From contig NZ_CP115465.1 in the NCBI RefSeq assembly GCF_027912535.1, positions 1,158,001 through 1,222,000 of the forward strand: a DNA stretch of 64,000 nt, read 5' to 3'. Source of the stretch: Brevundimonas sp. NIBR11 (GTDB lineage: Bacteria > Pseudomonadota > Alphaproteobacteria > Caulobacterales > Caulobacteraceae). Made by a program: the position numbers and the translations under genes. The notes beneath the pieces are model-generated. The model was not told the origin of the DNA and did not search any database. It saw only the letters and a program-made list of their open reading frames with translations. Each line of letters starts with the position of its first letter. Position 1 is the stretch's first letter. This document shows positions 24,539 through 34,034 of this stretch, piece after piece.

Positions 24539-26424
24539 CAGGCCACCTCGGCCAGGGCTTCCTCGGCCTCCAGCCATTCGGCCTCGGCCGCGTCGAGATC
24601 GGACTGCGACTTCGCCCGCGCGCGCGTCAGACCTTCCAGCGCCTTGGGGTTGGAGACCGCGGCGTTGGCCAGATCGTCGTCCAGCCGGGCGATCTCGGCG
24701 GTCAGGGCGGCGACCCGCTCCTCGGCCTTCTTGGCCTTGTGACGAAGGGTGGAGGGCGACGGCCCGTCTTTCTTGGCCTGCGGCTTCGCGGCCGTGGCGG
24801 CGGCGACCACGGGCGCGGCCTCTTCCTTCTTGATCTGGCTGGGCTTCACGGCCGCCGCCTTGGCGCGGTCCAGGACGAATTTGGAATAGTCGTCCATGTC
24901 GCCTTCGAACGGCTTCACCGTCCCGTCCGCCGCCAGCCACAGGCGGTCCGCCACCAACTCCATCAGCGAGCGGTCGTGGGTGATCAGGATGACGGCCCCC
25001 GAATATTCGTTCAGCGCGTCCAGCAGGGCCCGGCGGCTGTCGATGTCCAGGTGGTTGGTCGGTTCGTCGAGGATCAGGACGTGGGGCGCATCCATCGCCA
25101 CCATGTTCAGCAGCAGGCGCGCCCGCTCGCCGCCCGACAAGGCCTCGACCTTGGTCTCCTGCTTCTCGAACGGCAGGCCGAACTGGGCGAGGCGGCTCCG
25201 GCGGCTCGATTCCGACGCATCCGGCATTGCGCGTCGAATGATCTCCAGCGGCGTGTCGGTGGGGTCCATCGCCTCGATCTGGTGCTGGTGGAACCAGCCG
25301 ACCTTCATCTTGCGGTCGCGGTGCAGTTCACCGGTTTCGACGTTCAGGGCGCCGGCGATCATCTTGGCGAAGGTCGACTTGCCGGCGCCGTTGACGCCCA
25401 GAAGGCCGATGCGATCGTCCAGGTCCATGCGCAGGTTCAGATTGCGCAGGATCGGCTTGCCCGTTTCGTAGCCGACATTGGCGCGCTCCAGCCGGATAAG
25501 CGGCGGGGCAAGGGGGCGCGGCGGGGAGGGCAGGGTGAAGGGGGCCACCCGCTCGTCCGGCGGCAGCTCGATCCGCTCCATCTTCTCCAGCTTCTTGACG
25601 CGCGATTGAGCCTGGGTCGCCTTGGACGCCTTGGCCTTGAAGCGGTCGATGAATTTCTGAAGGTGGGCGCGTTCGGCTTCCTGCTTGGCCTGGGTCGCGG
25701 CCATCAGGCGCAGCTTCTCGGCGCGGGTCTTTTCGAACGTGTCGTAGTTGCCGGTGTAGAGCGTCAGCTTGCGGTTGGAGAGGTGCAGGATGTGGGTGCA
25801 GACCTCGTTCAGCATCTCGCGGTCGTGGGAGATGATCAGGGCCGTCGCCGGATATTTCTTCAGCCGCGCCTCGAGCCACAGGGCCCCCTCGAGGTCGAGA
25901 TAGTTGGTCGGTTCGTCGAGCAGCAGCATGTCCGGCTGGGCGAACAGGGCCGCCGCCAGGGCCACGCGCATCCGCCAGCCGCCCGAAAAGTGGGACATCG
26001 GCCGCTGCTGGTTCTCATGGTCGAAGCCCAGACCGGCGAGGATTTCCGCCGCCCGCGACGGGGCGCCGTCGGCATCGATCTCGATCAGCCGCGACCAGAT
26101 CTCCCCCATCTCCTCCGGCTCGGCCGTCTCCAGACGCGTCAGCAGGTCGTGGCGTTCGGTATCGGCCTCGAGGATGGTCTCGATGACGCTGACGGGGGTG
26201 GCCGGATGCTCCTGGTCGACCGAACCGATGCGCGCAGTCTTGGGCAGGGACACCTCGTCGCCGTTCCCGGCCAGTTCGCCCAGGATGATCTTGAACAGGG
26301 TCGACTTGCCGATGCCGTTCCGCCCCACCAGCCCGACCTTGGCCCCCGGCGGCAGGCTGACCGAGGCGTCATCCAGAAACTGGCGACCCCAGGCGTTGAA
26401 CGTCAGGTTGGTGATCTGGAGCAT
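24538..26424 (-). CDS. yheS-like: ABC-F family ATPase
   Basis: A 628-residue soluble protein with two ABC ATPase domains and no membrane part, of the ABC-F class that acts on ribosomes. Domain 1 has GRNGIGKST (about 34-42), [12 protein letters not shown] and [13 protein letters not shown]; the interdomain linker is basic and helical (about 235-300); domain 2 has [20 protein letters not shown] and [13 protein letters not shown]. The C-terminal 110 residues are a Lys/Ala-rich segment and coiled coil, as in YheS/Uup. It likely resolves stalled translation; antibiotic protection cannot be claimed. Confidence 0.93.
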   Translation of the reverse strand: MLQITNLTFNAWGRQFLDDASVSLPPGAKVGLVGRNGIGKSTLFKIILGELAGNGDEVSLPKTARIGSVDQEHPATPVSVIETILEADTERHDLLTRLETAEPEEMGEIWSRLIEIDADGAPSRAAEILAGLGFDHENQQRPMSHFSGGWRMRVALAAALFAQPDMLLLDEPTNYLDLEGALWLEARLKKYPATALIISHDREMLNEVCTHILHLSNRKLTLYTGNYDTFEKTRAEKLRLMAATQAKQEAERAHLQKFIDRFKAKASKATQAQSRVKKLEKMERIELPPDERVAPFTLPSPPRPLAPPLIRLERANVGYETGKPILRNLNLRMDLDDRIGLLGVNGAGKSTFAKMIAGALNVETGELHRDRKMKVGWFHQHQIEAMDPTDTPLEIIRRAMPDASESSRRSRLAQFGLPFEKQETKVEALSGGERARLLLNMVAMDAPHVLILDEPTNHLDIDSRRALLDALNEYSGAVILITHDRSLMELVADRLWLAADGTVKPFEGDMDDYSKFVLDRAKAAAVKPSQIKKEEAAPVVAAATAAKPQAKKDGPSPSTLRHKAKKAEERVAALTAEIARLDDDLANAAVSNPKALEGLTRARAKSQSDLDAAEAEWLEAEEALAEVA

Positions 26425-26441
26425 CGAAACAGGCCTTGTCC

Positions 26442-26487
26442 CTCAAGCAGCAAGGCGCCGCGCGCCGAGCGTTAGGGACACTAAGAA
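26442..26487. repeat. 46-bp dispersed repeat upstream of ndk
   Basis: This segment, starting CTCAAGCAGC and ending CACTAAGAA, matches 27326-27371 at most positions; the two copies bracket ndk and the small lipoprotein gene. Each contains a GC-rich hairpin around GGCxCCGCGxGCC. Confidence 0.6.
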
Positions 26488-26494
26488 GAGACGG

Positions 26495-26523
26495 TTGGAA
26501 ACCGGGGAGGGCGCGTCTATAAG
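26495..26523 (+). promoter_or_regulatory. ndk: Likely ndk promoter
   Basis: TTGGAA (26495-26500) and TATAAG (26518-26523) with a 17-bp spacer; the start would lie near 26530, leaving a leader of about 30 bases before ATG 26561. Confidence 0.55.
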
Positions 26524-26560
26524 CCCGCGACCTTCAAACTCCCAAACAAGAAGTCTCCCC

Positions 26561-26980
26561 ATGACCGACCGTACCTTCTCGATCATCAAGCCCGACGCGA
26601 CCCGCCGCAACCTGACGGGCGCGATCAACGCCGTGATCGAAGGCGCCGGCCTGCGCATCGTCGGCCAGCGCCGCATCAAGCTGACCGAGGCCCAGGCCAA
26701 GAAATTCTACGAAGTCCACGCCGAGCGTCCCTTCTACGGCGAACTGGTCTCGCAGATGATCGCCGAGCCGGTCGTCGTCCAGGTTCTGGAAGCCGATGGC
26801 GCCGTCGCCAAATACCGCGAAGTCATGGGCGCCACCAACCCGGAACAGGCCGCCGAAGGCACCATCCGCAAGCAGTTCGCCCTGTCGATCGGCGAGAACT
26901 CGGTCCACGGTTCGGACTCGGACGAGAACGCCAAGATCGAGATCGCCCAGTTCTTCACGGACGCCGACATCGTCGGCTAA
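26561..26980 (+). CDS. ndk: Nucleoside diphosphate kinase
   Basis: A 139-residue enzyme that moves the gamma-phosphate from ATP to other nucleoside diphosphates. The N-terminal [16 protein letters not shown] (with the nucleotide-binding Lys), the RPFYGELV loop, and [21 protein letters not shown] (phosphorylated His in the NxxHGSDS motif) are all intact. Length is normal. It has its own promoter and a strong intrinsic terminator at 27029-27060, so it is monocistronic, as expected for a highly expressed gene. Confidence 0.98.
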   Translation: MTDRTFSIIKPDATRRNLTGAINAVIEGAGLRIVGQRRIKLTEAQAKKFYEVHAERPFYGELVSQMIAEPVVVQVLEADGAVAKYREVMGATNPEQAAEGTIRKQFALSIGENSVHGSDSDENAKIEIAQFFTDADIVG

Positions 26981-27028
26981 GGCGCAGGCAGCCGGCGACC
27001 GCGTCGGCTGCATCAGTCCGAACAATGG

Positions 27029-27060
27029 GGCCCGCGTCCGGAACCGGACGCGGGCCTTGT
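27029..27060 (+). terminator. Intrinsic terminator after ndk
   Basis: GGCCCGCGTCCG (27029-27040) and CGGACGCGGGCC (27045-27056) form a perfect 12-bp stem with a GAAC loop, followed by TTGTCGTTT. Confidence 0.85.
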
Positions 27061-27100
27061 CGTTTCCGCTCCACACGTCCCCCGACGCATTGGAGATTTG

Positions 27101-27313
27101 ATGATGAAGACCGTTCTGAAGATGGCCCCGCTGGTCGGCGCGATGGCTCTGCTGGCCGCCTGCGGCACCACGATGGAACAACGCGCCGCAACCGGCGCCA
27201 TCGGCGGCGCGCTCGCCGGTCAGGCCATCGGCGGCAACACGGGCTCGACGGTCGCCGGCGCCGCCATCGGCGGCGTGGCCGGCGCCGCGACCACCCCGCG
27301 CCGCCCGCGCTAA
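27101..27313 (+). CDS. Glycine-zipper lipoprotein
   Basis: A 70-residue exported lipoprotein. The lipobox is in MALLAACGTT, giving a lipidated Cys near residue 20. The mature part is one glycine-zipper membrane hairpin: GAIGGALAGQAIGGNTGS then VAGAAIGGVAGAA. This resembles the osmotically induced OsmB/SlyB-like 2TM glycine-zipper proteins of the outer membrane. GGAGA precedes ATG 27101; the ATG one codon later (27104) is equally well placed. A repeat copy and an intrinsic terminator follow. Confidence 0.85.
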   Translation: MMKTVLKMAPLVGAMALLAACGTTMEQRAATGAIGGALAGQAIGGNTGSTVAGAAIGGVAGAATTPRRPR

Positions 27314-27325
27314 AGCCCGTTTGGG

Positions 27326-27371
27326 CTCAAGCAGCGAGGCTCCGCGAGCCGAGCGGTAGCCCACTAAAGAA
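27326..27371. repeat. 46-bp dispersed repeat after lipoprotein gene
   Basis: Second copy of the repeat at 26442-26487, same orientation, 12 bases after the lipoprotein stop codon and immediately before an intrinsic terminator. Confidence 0.6.
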
Positions 27372-27372
27372 A

Positions 27373-27400
27373 GGCCCCGGATCGCTCCGGGGCCTTTTGT
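27373..27400. terminator. Bidirectional intrinsic terminator
   Basis: GGCCCCGGA (27373-27381) and TCCGGGGCC (27386-27394) form a 9-bp stem with a TCGC loop, followed by TTTTGT; A-rich sequence on the other side gives a T-run for the minus strand too. It separates the convergent lipoprotein and M13 peptidase genes. Confidence 0.88.
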
Positions 27401-27401
27401 T

Positions 27402-29462
27402 CTACCAAATTCGCGCCCGGGCTTCGGGGGCCAGATACTGTTCGTCGCCGGGTTTGACGCCGAAGGCCTCGTACCAGGCGTCGATGTTCCGGGGTGAGAC
27501 CGCCGCGCGGTACATGCCGGGCGAGTGCGGGTCGGTCGTGACCTGCTGGCGCAGGGCCGCCTCACGCGCATTGGTGCGCCAGACCTGGGCCCAGCCCAGG
27601 AAGACGCGCTGGTCGCCGGTCAGGCCGTTCAGCACCGGGGCCGGCTGGCCGTTCAGCGACATGTGATAGGCGTCCAGCGCCATCAGCAGACCGCCCAGGT
27701 CGGCGATGTTCTCGCCCATGGTCAGGTCGCCGTTGACGTTCGCGCCCTCGACGGGACTGAGCGCCGAATACTGCGCGCCGAGCACCGCAGCCCGCTCCTC
27801 GAACTTGGCGGCGTCTTCCGGGGTCCACCAGTCGCGCAGCACGCCGTCGCCGTCGGTCTTGCGACCCTGATCGTCGAAGCCGTGGGTGATCTCGTGGCCG
27901 ATGACGGCGCCGATGCCGCCGTAGTTGATCGCCGGGTCGGCGCGCGGGTCGAAGAAGGGCGCTTGCAGGATGGCGGCCGGGAAGACGATCTCGTTGCGCG
28001 GCGGGTTGTAGTAGGCGTTTACCGTCTGAGGGGTCATGCCCCATTCCAGCGGGTTCACGGGCCGGTCCAGCTTGGCGAGGTTGAACTCCCACTCGAAGGC
28101 GGCCGAACGCTCGACGTTGCCGTACAGGTCGCCCGCGACAAGGTTCAGCCCGTCGTAGGACCGCCATTCGTCGGGATAGCCGATCTTCACCCCGAAATGG
28201 CTGAGCTTGTAGAGCGCCTGCTCCTTGGTCGCGTCGCTCATCCAGTCGAGGTTCTGGATCCGGACCGCCATGGCGGCGCGCAGGTTGGCGACCAACTGTT
28301 CCATCTGGGCCTTGGATTCGGCCGGGAAGTGACGGGCGACATATTCGCGGCCCAGCGATTCCCCGAGGGCGCTCTCGACCAGGGCCACGCCGCGCTTCCA
28401 CCGAGGCTGGATCTCCTGCTGGCCGCTCAGGGTCTTGCCGTAGAAGTTGAAGCGGTTCTGGACGAAGGCGTCCGACAGATACGGACCGGCCTGATCGATG
28501 ACGTGGAAGGCGGCCCACGACTGCAGGGTCGATATCGGGGTCTCGGCGAAGACGCGCGCCATGCCGGGGAATGCGGTGTTGTTGGCCGCGATCAGGGTGC
28601 GCTCCGTGCCCACGCCGGCGGCGGTGGCCCAGGCGGCCCAGTCGAAGCCGGGCGCGTCGGTCATCAGGCCGGCGACGGTCGTCGGGTTGTAGATCTTGTC
28701 GATCTGGCGGTTCTGGACCTGGGTCCAGTGCTGCTGCGCGATGGCGGTCTCGAAGGCCAGGATGGCGTCGGCCGAGGCGGCCGGATCATGCCAGCCGGCC
28801 AGCGTCAGGGCCTGTTCTACATAGGTCCGATAGGCGGCCTTCTGGGTCGCGAAGCTGTCTTCCAGATAGTAGTCGCGGTCGGGCATGCCGAGGCCGCTCT
28901 GGACCACATAGGCCGAAATCTTGTTCGGGTCCTGCAGATCCTCGAAGGTCTGCACGCCGAACAGGCTGGAGCCGAAGCCGTACTGGGTGCGGCCCATCAG
29001 GGTGGCCAGCTCTTCACGGGTGTCGGCGGCGCGGACGGCGGCGAGATCGGCCTCGAGCGGCGAGGCGCCCATGCGGTTCACGGCCGCTTCGTCCAGGAAG
29101 CTGGAGTACATCGAGCCGATGCGGCCGGCGTCGGGGCCTGAGGTCGGGTTGGCGGCGCTCTGTTCGATGATCTCGCGCAGGTTGGCGTCCGACCGGTCCC
29201 GCAGGACGGTGAACATGCCGTACGAGGCCTTGTCCGCCGGGATCGGCGTGTTGGCCAGCCAACCGCCGTTGGCGTAGCGGTTGAAGTCGGCGCCGGGCGC
29301 GACCGAGGTGTCCATGCCGTTCAGGTCGAAGCCGAAGACGCCGATCTCGGCCTGGTCCTCGGACGGGATTTCGACGGGCAGGGGCTGGGTCTGGGCCAGC
29401 ACGGGCGAGGCGATGAGGAGGACGGCGCCGGCGGCGCACGCCATGAGGCGGATTCTGGACAT
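27402..29462 (-). CDS. pepO-like: M13-family zinc metallopeptidase, secreted
   Basis: A 686-residue neprilysin-like endopeptidase. An N-terminal signal peptide (ACAAGAVLLIASPVLAQT, cleaved near residue 24) sends it to the periplasm. The zinc site is VIGHEITHGFDDQGR (HExxH) with the third ligand in ENIADLGG, about 60 residues later; NAYYNPPRNEIVFPA is the substrate-binding NAYY/F motif. Domains and length fit M13. It cleaves oligopeptides. The start at 29462 is chosen for the signal peptide; an in-frame ATG 10 codons upstream is less likely. Confidence 0.95.
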   Translation of the reverse strand: MSRIRLMACAAGAVLLIASPVLAQTQPLPVEIPSEDQAEIGVFGFDLNGMDTSVAPGADFNRYANGGWLANTPIPADKASYGMFTVLRDRSDANLREIIEQSAANPTSGPDAGRIGSMYSSFLDEAAVNRMGASPLEADLAAVRAADTREELATLMGRTQYGFGSSLFGVQTFEDLQDPNKISAYVVQSGLGMPDRDYYLEDSFATQKAAYRTYVEQALTLAGWHDPAASADAILAFETAIAQQHWTQVQNRQIDKIYNPTTVAGLMTDAPGFDWAAWATAAGVGTERTLIAANNTAFPGMARVFAETPISTLQSWAAFHVIDQAGPYLSDAFVQNRFNFYGKTLSGQQEIQPRWKRGVALVESALGESLGREYVARHFPAESKAQMEQLVANLRAAMAVRIQNLDWMSDATKEQALYKLSHFGVKIGYPDEWRSYDGLNLVAGDLYGNVERSAAFEWEFNLAKLDRPVNPLEWGMTPQTVNAYYNPPRNEIVFPAAILQAPFFDPRADPAINYGGIGAVIGHEITHGFDDQGRKTDGDGVLRDWWTPEDAAKFEERAAVLGAQYSALSPVEGANVNGDLTMGENIADLGGLLMALDAYHMSLNGQPAPVLNGLTGDQRVFLGWAQVWRTNAREAALRQQVTTDPHSPGMYRAAVSPRNIDAWYEAFGVKPGDEQYLAPEARARIW

Positions 29463-29533
29463 GGGGTTTCCCGGTGCAATTTCGCCGGACACTGACTCCG
29501 CCGCGTCGCCGTGTCGCGGATGAATCGCGATGA

Positions 29534-30136
29534 TTACAAACTTCTAATCCGCGTTCGGCAGAAGTCGGTGAGCGCGCGGGGGTAGAGGGCGTGTTCGGCG
29601 TTGAGCACCCGCTGGGCCAGGGTCCGGGCCGTGTCGCCGTCCACCACGGGCACAGTCGCCTGATCGAGCACGGGCCCTTCGTCCACGCCCTCGGTCACCA
29701 GATGGACGGTGCAGCCCGCTTCGACGTCTCCGGCCGCCAGCGCCCGGGCGTGGGTGTCGAGGCCGGGGTATTTCGGCAGCAGACTGGGGTGGATGTTCAG
29801 CATCCGGCCTTCCCAGCGGTTGACGAGAAAGGGCGTCAGCAGCCGCATATAGCCGGCCAAGGCGATGACCTCGGCCCCGGCGGCGTCGAGTTCGGCCTGA
29901 ATCGCGGCCTCATGCGCGGTGCGATCCTTGCCGAAAGGCTTGTGGTCTACCGCCGCCGTGGCCACGCCCTTGGCGCGAGCGACCGCCAATCCTCCGGCCT
30001 CGGGATCGTTGGACAGGACCAGGACCACCTCGAACGGCGCATCGGCCGCCTGACCGGCGTCGATCAGCGCCGCCATGTTCGACCCGGCGCCGGAGATCAG
30101 CACGGCCACGCGGACGCGGCCCGGGGTCTCGCTCAT
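29534..30136 (-). CDS. purN: Phosphoribosylglycinamide formyltransferase
   Basis: A 200-residue enzyme that transfers a formyl group from 10-formyl-THF to GAR in purine synthesis. The motifs are clear: VLISGAGSNMAALID at the N-terminus, ALAGYMRLLTPFLV, the catalytic Asn-His in MLNIHPSLLPKYPGLDTH and the catalytic Asp in VTEGVDEGPVL. Its start overlaps the stop of an M28 peptidase gene (ATGA), which separates it from purM 1.6 kb upstream; in most bacteria purM and purN are adjacent. Confidence 0.96.
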   Translation of the reverse strand: MSETPGRVRVAVLISGAGSNMAALIDAGQAADAPFEVVLVLSNDPEAGGLAVARAKGVATAAVDHKPFGKDRTAHEAAIQAELDAAGAEVIALAGYMRLLTPFLVNRWEGRMLNIHPSLLPKYPGLDTHARALAAGDVEAGCTVHLVTEGVDEGPVLDQATVPVVDGDTARTLAQRVLNAEHALYPRALTDFCRTRIRSL

Positions 30137-31515
30137 CGGGCGGGGGTAGCGGCCGGGCCCGGATCGCCGACCGACACGAAAGCGCCGGCCGCACCCGGAT
30201 AGACGACCGGGCTCTCGTATCCGTCGTCGGAAATGGCTGAGACGCCGAAGAAATAGTCGTCGATCGGAATGCCGGTCAGGACCAGCGACGTCGCTGTCCC
30301 AGCGTTGCGGTTGAAGGTCCACTGCGGCGCCGTGGTCGACCGCCACCAGACGCGATACCCGGCCGCGCCGGGCACGGCGGACCAGCGGAGTGTCGTGTCC
30401 GGCTTGACCGCGCCTTCGATGGTCACGTCCGCCGGGACCATCGGCGCGTTGGCCAGGGCCGCCATGGTGGCGATGTTCAGCCGCGCGACCTGGGCCAGAT
30501 AGTCGAAATCCACGCCCTCGATGGTGTCGCCGTACTCGACGCCGTTCTCGGTGCGCAGATCCTGGTGCTGGCGGTCGTAGTTCTCGGCGCCCTCGGAGAT
30601 GCGGACGGCGGGGAAGCCGGCGCGGAGCATCTCCACCTGATCGCCGCCGCGGCCGAAGCGGTCGGTGCGATAGATCATGTCCACGTCAAAATTCGCCAGG
30701 TAGCGGTCTGCGATACCGTCCACGAAGCGGGCGAGGTTGCGCGAAGACGAGTCGACTTCGCCGCCATTGTAGCGACGGCGATCGGCCTGAAGCGCCGTCT
30801 CCACCGTTTTGGTGCCTTCGGAGAAGACCCGGACGCGGGTGGTGTCGCGCACGCCCGACTGACCCTCTGAGTTGCCGACGATGTCGTTGTTCAGATTGGC
30901 CTCGACGACCCAGCCTTGAGTCTTGGCGTAGTCGGCGAGGATCTTGCCGCCGAGCAAACCCTGCTCCTCGCCCGACAGGACGGCGTAGACCAGGGTGGCG
31001 TCGAAGCGGTGCTTCGACAGGACGCGCGCGGCCTCCAGCACGGCGGCGACGCCCGACGCATCGTCATTGGCGCCGGGGGCGTCGGCGGTGAAGTTCATCA
31101 CATCGGTGACGCGGCTGTCGATGTGGCCGGAGATGACGATGACCCGGTTCGGATCGCCGGTCCCGCGCTGGATGGCCAGAACGTCCACCACCTCTGTCGG
31201 CGTCGGGACGCGGGGACCGGTCACCGTGTCGGCGGGCAGGGCGATCTCGAGGCAGTCGCCACACTCGGCTCCGATGCGACGGAACTCCCGCTCGGTCCAG
31301 CGGCGGGCGGCGCCGATGCCGCGCGTCTCGGACTGGGTCTCCGACAGGGTGTGGCGGGTGCCGAAGCCGACCAGGGCGGTGATGTCGGCGTGCATGCGGC
31401 CGGCCTGAACCTGAGACACGACCTCGTGCAGCAAGGGCTGTTCGGCGGAGGCGGAGGTCTGGGCGTGAGTGACGCCGGGCAGGGCTAGCAGGGCGGCAAG
31501 GGCGATCAGACGCAT
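30133..31515 (-). CDS. M28-family zinc aminopeptidase with FN3-like domain, secreted
   Basis: A 460-residue exported peptidase. Signal peptide RLIALAALLALPGVTHAQT; the M28 catalytic domain has zinc ligands in VISGHIDSR, PGANDDASGVAAVLEA, LSGEEQGLLG and the C-terminal His region. Residues about 365-450 look like a fibronectin type III domain (VTIEGAVKPDTTLRWSAVPGAAGYRVWW). It probably trims peptides in the periplasm or medium. It sits between purM and purN on the same strand and its stop overlaps the purN start, so purN translation depends on it. Confidence 0.9.
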   Translation of the reverse strand: MRLIALAALLALPGVTHAQTSASAEQPLLHEVVSQVQAGRMHADITALVGFGTRHTLSETQSETRGIGAARRWTEREFRRIGAECGDCLEIALPADTVTGPRVPTPTEVVDVLAIQRGTGDPNRVIVISGHIDSRVTDVMNFTADAPGANDDASGVAAVLEAARVLSKHRFDATLVYAVLSGEEQGLLGGKILADYAKTQGWVVEANLNNDIVGNSEGQSGVRDTTRVRVFSEGTKTVETALQADRRRYNGGEVDSSSRNLARFVDGIADRYLANFDVDMIYRTDRFGRGGDQVEMLRAGFPAVRISEGAENYDRQHQDLRTENGVEYGDTIEGVDFDYLAQVARLNIATMAALANAPMVPADVTIEGAVKPDTTLRWSAVPGAAGYRVWWRSTTAPQWTFNRNAGTATSLVLTGIPIDDYFFGVSAISDDGYESPVVYPGAAGAFVSVGDPGPAATPAR

Positions 31516-31552
31516 GGGCGACTCCGTTGAACGCAGCAACCTAACGCCTTCT

Positions 31553-31751
31553 CTCTCCCGGCGGGAGAGGGCTTGAGGCTCGCAGAGCGAAGCGATGCGC
31601 GAAGCCGAAAGAGTGAGGGGCTTCCATCAAAGTCGGCGAAGCCGTGACCATGCGATGGCTCACGCCGACTGACAGGCCGACCCCTCACCCTTTCGCGCAA
31701 GACGGATCGCTGACGCTCTCAGGCGCTCAATCCCTCTCCCGCCGGGAGAGG
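31553..31751. repeat. 200-bp imperfect palindrome (MITE-like)
   Basis: Outer arms CTCTCCC...GGCTTGAG (31553-31577) and CTCAATCC...GGGAGAG (31727-31751) match at 24 of 25 positions when reversed. Inner pairs are CGAAAGAGTGAGGGG with CCCCTCACCCTTTCG, and AGTCGGCG (31631-31638) with CGCCGACT (31663-31670). Each outer arm is itself a small palindrome. It starts 38 bp before the M28 gene and ends 4 bp after the purM stop codon. No coding frame. Confidence 0.8.
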
Positions 31752-31755
31752 GGGC

Positions 31756-32787
31756 TTAAACGAGCTGCCCGCACACGAACGCCGCTTCACCGGCTTCCAG
31801 CAGGCCCGCCAGCACGTCTTCCGCATGGTCCGGGGCAACGATCAGGATGAAGCCCACTCCGCAGTTGAACGTACGGCGCATCTCGTGCTCCGAAATGCCG
31901 CCCGTCTCGGCCAGCCACTCGAACACCGGCGGCATGGGCCACGCCTCCCAGTCGAACTCGGCGGTCAGACCCTCGGCGATGCAGCGCGGCGGGTTCTCGA
32001 TCAGGCCGCCGCCCGTGATATGGGCCGCGCCCTTGACCAGGCCGGCCTTCATCAGCGGCAGGACCGACTTGATGTAGATTCGCGTCGGCTCCATCAGGGC
32101 TTGGGCCAGGGTCCGGTCGCGCGCGAACGGCGCATCGTCGCCCCAGGCCAGACCCGAGCGCTCCACCACCTTGCGGATCAGGGAGTAGCCGTTCGAGTGC
32201 GGGCCCGAGGACGCCAGGCCGATGATCAGGTCGCCCGTATTCTGCAGGTCCAGACGGGGCAGGGCATGGCCCCGTTCCACCGCGCCCAGCGAGAAGCCGG
32301 CCAGATCGTAGTCGCCGCCCGAATACATGCCCGGCATCTCGGCCGTCTCGCCGCCGACGAGCGCCGCGCCCGCCATGCGGCAGCCCTCGGCGATGCCCGA
32401 CACGACCCGGCGTGCGGCGTCGATCTCCAGCTTGCCGGTCGCATAGTAGTCGAGGAACAGCAGGGGTTCGGCGCCCTGGGCCAGCAGGTCGTTGACGCAC
32501 ATGGCCACCAGATCGATGCCGACGCCGTCGTGACGGCCCGTCTCGATGGCGATCTTCAGCTTGGTGCCGACACCGTCCGTCGTCGAGACGATGAGCGGAT
32601 CGACGAATCCTGCCGCCTTCAGGTCGAACAGGGCGCCGAATCCGCCCAGCGACGGCTCCGAACCCGGACGTGCGGTGGACTTGGCCAGCGGCTTGATGTG
32701 CTCGATCAGCATGTCGCCGGCGTCGATATCCACGCCCGCGTCGGCATAGGTCAGGCCGTTCGGCACGGTGTCTTTGGGGTCGCTCAT
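31756..32787 (-). CDS. purM: Phosphoribosylformylglycinamidine cyclo-ligase
   Basis: A 343-residue AIR synthetase that closes the imidazole ring in purine synthesis. Motifs include [14 protein letters not shown] at the N-terminus, the phosphate loop [22 protein letters not shown], the ATP-binding [36 protein letters not shown] and [11 protein letters not shown]. Intact and of normal length. It is divergent from rnd by 80 bp and followed by a long palindrome rather than directly by purN. Confidence 0.97.
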   Translation of the reverse strand: MSDPKDTVPNGLTYADAGVDIDAGDMLIEHIKPLAKSTARPGSEPSLGGFGALFDLKAAGFVDPLIVSTTDGVGTKLKIAIETGRHDGVGIDLVAMCVNDLLAQGAEPLLFLDYYATGKLEIDAARRVVSGIAEGCRMAGAALVGGETAEMPGMYSGGDYDLAGFSLGAVERGHALPRLDLQNTGDLIIGLASSGPHSNGYSLIRKVVERSGLAWGDDAPFARDRTLAQALMEPTRIYIKSVLPLMKAGLVKGAAHITGGGLIENPPRCIAEGLTAEFDWEAWPMPPVFEWLAETGGISEHEMRRTFNCGVGFILIVAPDHAEDVLAGLLEAGEAAFVCGQLV

Positions 32788-32830
32788 CGCAAACGGGCCT
32801 GGAATCGGTGCGGAAAAAAGGCCGTGCCTC

Positions 32831-32859
32831 TTGCCACGACCGCGTCGCGGGGGGCTATA
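32831..32859 (+). promoter_or_regulatory. rnd: rnd promoter, leaderless arrangement
   Basis: TTGCCA (32831-32836) and GCTATA (32854-32859) with a 17-bp spacer fit the Caulobacter housekeeping promoter type. The rnd ATG at 32868 is only eight bases after the -10, so transcription should start at or next to the ATG; no ribosome-binding site is present. Confidence 0.6.
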
Positions 32860-32867
32860 GCATCCGA

Positions 32868-34016
32868 ATGACGCCGATCACCACCAATGACGCGCTGGTC
32901 CAGTTTTGCGCCGCCGTCGCGAACGCCCCCTTCATCGCCGTGGACACCGAGTTCATGCGCGAGACCACCTACTGGCCGAAACTGTGCCTGATCCAGGCGG
33001 CTACGCCCGAGCATGAGGCCATCATCGATCCGCAGGCCGAAGGTCTGGATCTGACGCCCTTCCTCGACATCCTGCGCGATCCGAAGATCGTGAAGGTCTT
33101 CCACGCCGCGCGTCAGGACACCGAAATCTTCGTCAAGCTGGGCGCCATGCCCAAGCCGATGTTCGACACCCAGGTGGCCGCCATGGCCGCCGGGTTCGGC
33201 GATCAGGTCGCCTATGATTCGCTGGTCCGCCAGATGCTGCGCATCGATCTCGACAAGGGGAGCCGCTTCACCGACTGGTCGCGCCGCCCCTTATCGGACG
33301 CCCAACTGCACTACGCCATCGGAGACGTGACCCACCTGGCGGCCCTGTATCCGAAACTGCGCGATCGCCTGGCCAAGGACGGCCGCCTGGACTGGGTTCA
33401 GACCGAGATGGAGGGGCTGGTTGATCCGGACCTTTACGACACCGACCCGGAAAAGGCCTGGAAGCGTCTGAAGCCCAAGAAGTACAATGCGAAATACCTC
33501 GCGGCCTTCAAGGCGACGGCGGTATGGCGCGAGCGCGCCGCCCAGGAACGGGACCAGCCGCGCGGCCGCATCCTGAAGGACGAGGCGATCGACGAGATCG
33601 CGACCCAGACGCCGACCGACGTCGAGGCCTTCAACCGCCTGCGTTCGGTGCCCAAGGGCTTCGGCGGCTCGCGCCTGGGTCTGGAACTCACCGAAGAACT
33701 GAAGCGGGTGATGGCGGACCCCGAGGCTCACGCTCCGAAGATGGACCGTCCGGCCCACAACCAGCCGGCCCCGCCGTCGGTCGTGGAACTGTTGAAGGTC
33801 CTGCTCAAGGCCAAGAGCGACAACGCCGGCGTGGCGTCCAAGCTGATCGCCAACGTCGCGGACCTCGAAAAGATCGCCGTCGACGACAACGCGAAGGTCG
33901 AGGCCCTGACCGGCTGGAGGCGTCAGCTGTTCGGCGAGGACGCGCTCAAGCTTAAACGCGGCGAGATCGCCCTGGTCCTGAACGGCGCTCGCGTCGAGGT
34001 CGTCGAGATCGAATAG
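32868..34016 (+). CDS. rnd: Ribonuclease D
   Basis: A 382-residue 3'-5' exoribonuclease of the DEDDy class that trims tRNA and small RNA 3' ends. Exo I is in [11 protein letters not shown], Exo II in [12 protein letters not shown], and Exo III (Tyr and Asp) in [14 protein letters not shown]; two HRDC domains follow (about 205-380, e.g. [17 protein letters not shown]). Length matches the family. It appears leaderless: the ATG lies right after the promoter. Divergent from purM. Confidence 0.95.
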   Translation: MTPITTNDALVQFCAAVANAPFIAVDTEFMRETTYWPKLCLIQAATPEHEAIIDPQAEGLDLTPFLDILRDPKIVKVFHAARQDTEIFVKLGAMPKPMFDTQVAAMAAGFGDQVAYDSLVRQMLRIDLDKGSRFTDWSRRPLSDAQLHYAIGDVTHLAALYPKLRDRLAKDGRLDWVQTEMEGLVDPDLYDTDPEKAWKRLKPKKYNAKYLAAFKATAVWRERAAQERDQPRGRILKDEAIDEIATQTPTDVEAFNRLRSVPKGFGGSRLGLELTEELKRVMADPEAHAPKMDRPAHNQPAPPSVVELLKVLLKAKSDNAGVASKLIANVADLEKIAVDDNAKVEALTGWRRQLFGEDALKLKRGEIALVLNGARVEVVEIE

Positions 34017-34034
34017 GCGTCAGTCCCCCCGACC

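Noticed and set aside
31553..31751. An insertion sequence between purM and the peptidase
   Set aside because: It is a palindrome of about 200 bp without any transposase frame; called a MITE-like repeat instead.
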